Below are positions 58,779 to 64,000 of a DNA stretch of 64,000 bases, in pieces. The position numbers and the translations under genes were made by a program. Under the pieces are notes generated by a model. It was not told the DNA's origin. It searched no databases and was given only the letters and a program-made list of their open reading frames with translations. The stretch is from the NCBI GenBank assembly GCA_025464995.1, contig JAODMO010000056.1:1-64000 (forward strand). The letters run 5' to 3'. The DNA is from Microbacteriaceae bacterium. Its GTDB lineage: Bacteria > Actinomycetota > Actinomycetes > Actinomycetales > Microbacteriaceae. How positions within the stretch are numbered: position 1 is the first letter of the stretch; each line of letters opens with the position of its first letter.

Positions 58779-59675
58779 CTATGGGGAAACCGGCACTGCC
58801 ATCAACTCTACGACTTCTCGCGCCGCTTCGCTGACGTCGTGGTTGACGACCTTCACGTCGAACTCGTCTTGAGCGGCCAATTCGACCCTCGCGGTGTCGA
58901 GCCTGCGGGTCTGCTCCGCGGCGTCCTCGGTGCCGCGCCCGATGAGGCGACGCACCAGCTCCTCCCACGTCGGGGGCAACAGGAACACGAGGATGGCCTC
59001 CGGCATCGCCCGTCGCACGAGCCGCGCACCCTGGAGGTCGATCTCGAGCAGAACGCGGCGGCCGGCCGCCAGGGCGGCGTCGATGGGCGGCCGCGGGGTG
59101 CCGTAGCGGTAGGAGTTGTGCACGACCGCCCACTCGAGCAGTTCGTCGTCGGCGATCTTGCGGTCGAACTCCTCGTCGCTCACGAAGTAGTAGTGCACGC
59201 CGTCGATCTCGCCGGGTCGCGGCGCGCGCGTCGTCGCCGACACGCTGAGCAGCACGTCGGGGTAGTTCTCACGGATGTACGCCGAGACGGTGCCCTTTCC
59301 GACGGCCGTCGGGCCGGCGAGCACGACGAGCCTCGCCGGCTCGCCGCCCGCGCGTGTCACGAGGTATTCGCGCAGCTTCGCGCGCTGCCGCGAGCCGAGC
59401 CCGCCGACGCGCTTGCGCTCGGAGATGGCCAGGTTGGCCATGAGGCGGGAGACCCGCGTCGGGCCGAGGGTCGGGATGCTGGTGAGCAGCTCGGTCACCC
59501 GGAGCGACGCCTCGGCGCTCGTCGGCTGCGACCATGCCGTCTCCGCCACGTCGAGCGCTGTACGGGAACGATCGGCCACCGAACGCTTGACCGCGGCGCG
59601 TGCCCGGCGGGCGGCGACGGCGGCGTGCGCGGCGGCGACCCGATCGACCTCGGGAGGGGCGGGACGCGGGTTCAC
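58779..59675 (-). CDS. gmk: Fusion of mIHF-type DNA-binding domain and guanylate kinase
   Basis: The 298-aa protein is about 100 residues longer than a normal guanylate kinase. Residues 1-108 match mycobacterial integration host factor: a basic helix ([18 protein letters not shown]) and an H2TH region [17 protein letters not shown] with [18 protein letters not shown]. Residues 115-298 are guanylate kinase with P-loop GPTAVGKGT (121-129), [13 protein letters not shown] and the GMP-binding segment. In Mycobacterium mihF and gmk are separate adjacent genes. GTG 59675 overlaps pyrF as GTGA. The enzyme makes GDP; the N-terminus should bind DNA. Confidence 0.93.
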   Translation of the reverse strand: MNPRPAPPEVDRVAAAHAAVAARRARAAVKRSVADRSRTALDVAETAWSQPTSAEASLRVTELLTSIPTLGPTRVSRLMANLAISERKRVGGLGSRQRAKLREYLVTRAGGEPARLVVLAGPTAVGKGTVSAYIRENYPDVLLSVSATTRAPRPGEIDGVHYYFVSDEEFDRKIADDELLEWAVVHNSYRYGTPRPPIDAALAAGRRVLLEIDLQGARLVRRAMPEAILVFLLPPTWEELVRRLIGRGTEDAAEQTRRLDTARVELAAQDEFDVKVVNHDVSEAAREVVELMAVPVSP

Positions 59676-60597
59676 GCCCGTGCCCCGTGATCGACGCCCG
59701 CGAAGGCCTCGGTGATCTCCCGCGCCTGGGCGCCGATGGCCCCCGCGACCCCGGTGGGGCCTGCGGACAGGATGCTGCGCGACGCGCTCACGATGACGCT
59801 GGCGGATGCCGCACCGAAGAGCCGCGTGACGTCGGCGACACGGGCGCCCTGGTGCCCGAAACCGGGCGCGAGCACGGGGGTTCCGGAGAGCGCCTCCGGG
59901 GTGATGCCGTACTCCGCCATGTCGATGGTCGCCCCGATGACGACTCCCGTGGAGCCGAGGCCGTCTTCCGATGAGTTCCAGTCGCGCACGTCGGAAACGA
60001 TACTCGCCGCGACCGAGGCACCGGCGGAACCTCCCGTCGAGACGCCCGAGTCGGGCGTGGTGCGCACGACGGCCGTCTGCACCGCGGCCGCCTCGGGGTT
60101 GGAGGTCGCGGCGAGCACGAAGAGGCCCTTGCCGTGCGCGAGAGCGAGCTCGTGCGGAGCGCGGAGGGAGCCGAGACCCTGGTAGGCGCTCACCGTCATG
60201 GCGTCCGACTCGAGCGGACCGCCGGGCGACAGCCAGGCCTGCGCGTACGCCTCCACGGTCGATCCGACGTCGCCGCGCTTGGCGTCCGCGATCACGATGA
60301 GACCCGCGGCGCGGGCGGCGGCGATGACATCCTCGAGCGCGGCGTACCCCGCCGAGCCGTGGCGCTCGAAGAAGGCCACTTGCGGCTTGACGATCGCGGC
60401 GAGACCGTGCGCGGCATCCACGACACGGAGGCCGAACTCGCGCACGCCGACGGCGTCATCCGCGAGATTCCAGTCGGCGAGGAGGTGCGCGTGCGGGTCG
60501 ATGCCGACGCACAAGCGGTCGCCCGCCACGAAGGCCGCGGCGAGGCGGGCACCGAACGACGGGCGGGTATCCTCCGCGGCGCCGGCTGCGGACAAGG

Positions 60598-60601
<4 letters not shown>
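59672..60601 (-). CDS. pyrF: Orotidine 5'-phosphate decarboxylase (type 2)
   Basis: Last step of UMP synthesis. The 309-aa protein is the long actinobacterial type with [22 protein letters not shown], the catalytic [10 protein letters not shown] (106-115) and APGFGHQGA near the C-terminus. ATG 60601 overlaps the carB stop as ATGA, and its own stop overlaps the mIHF-Gmk start. Confidence 0.96.
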
Positions 60602-63899
<3,298 letters not shown>

Positions 63900-63900
<1 letters not shown>

Positions 63901-64000
63901 TACTTGTCCTCGTTCACTGAGCTTGTCGGAGTTCCGGCCTGGCTGAGCACCATGTCGCGGAAACGGTCGAAGAGATAGTTGGAGTCGTGCGGGCCCGCCG
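63900..64000 (-). CDS. carA: Carbamoyl-phosphate synthase small subunit, 3' end only
   Basis: The last 32 codons of Car[19 protein letters not shown] followed by [14 protein letters not shown] and TAA. The [11 protein letters not shown] segment is the usual CarA C-terminus after the catalytic HPEA region, which lies outside the window. The tail after residue SQAG is made by a copy of a dispersed repeat (63911-63932). Confidence 0.9.
63911..63932. repeat. Dispersed repeat copy inside the carA 3' end
   Basis: TTCACTGAGCTTGTCGGAGT on the plus strand, the reverse complement of ACTCCGACAAGCTCAGTGAA. Its core agrees with the repeat at 53840-53885 at about 15 of 20 positions. It encodes TPTSSVNE of the CarA tail. 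Confidence 0.55.

Overview
The window is gene-dense, very GC-rich core chromosome of an actinomycete. RbpA, WhiA, OpcA, an mIHF-type domain, an ANTAR response regulator of the PdtaR type, a Trp-operon membrane protein and an HGxxPAAW protein all point to Actinomycetota. The compact operons, the long guanylate kinase and the absence of a yvcK gene between rapZ and whiA suggest the Microbacteriaceae or a close relative; that family call is inference. Gene order largely follows blocks also found in Mycobacterium: tal-zwf-opcA-pgl, gap-pgk-tpiA-secG, rpsA-coaE-uvrB-uvrA, trpE-trpC-trpB-trpA-lgt, and carA-carB-pyrF-mihF/gmk-rpoZ-coaBC-metK-priA-fmt-rsmB-rpe.

Layout. 1-5554 (+): tal (3' part), pgi, zwf, opcA and pgl, the oxidative pentose phosphate set, closed by a strong hairpin. 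5638-10134 (-): rbpA, secG, tpiA, pgk, gap and sodA. 10268-21352 (-): whiA, rapZ, the complete excision repair set uvrC, uvrA and uvrB, then coaE and rpsA. 21500-29129 (-): a secreted zinc metallopeptidase with three C-terminal repeats, a DUF885 metallopeptidase, HPr, a PTS IIA protein and polA. 29183-30970: a small mixed-strand island with a PaaI-type thioesterase (+), pdtaR (-), tRNA-Leu(CAA) (+) and an acidic unknown protein (+). 31035-47405 (-): one long run read in the order hisE, hisG, hisF, hisI, trpE, two small membrane proteins, trpC, trpB, trpA, lgt, gltB, gltD, pyk. 47406-50801 (-): accessory insert with a wrecked subtilase pseudogene, an FKBP, an 8-oxoguanine-deaminase-like enzyme and a nucleoside hydrolase. 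50867-64000 (-): rpe, rsmB, fmt, priA, metK, coaBC, rpoZ, an mIHF-guanylate kinase fusion, pyrF, carB and the 3' end of carA.

The genes are mainly central carbon metabolism, NADPH supply, Trp/His/Glu synthesis, pyrimidine and CoA synthesis, DNA repair and translation. Neighbouring genes commonly overlap by 4 bp (ATGA or GTGA), which implies translational coupling. Six genes or operons (coaE, uvrA, the metallopeptidase, polA, pdtaR, hisE) start with ATG or GTG only 6-7 nt after a TAnnnT hexamer, the layout of leaderless actinobacterial mRNAs.

I found no CRISPR array, prophage, insertion sequence, defence island or biosynthetic cluster, and no clearly new multi-gene system. The best leads are the decayed subtilase, the 16-bp tandem repeat array upstream of metK, the mIHF-Gmk fusion, the nucleoside hydrolase/deaminase pair, and the paired palindromes in front of the secreted metallopeptidase.
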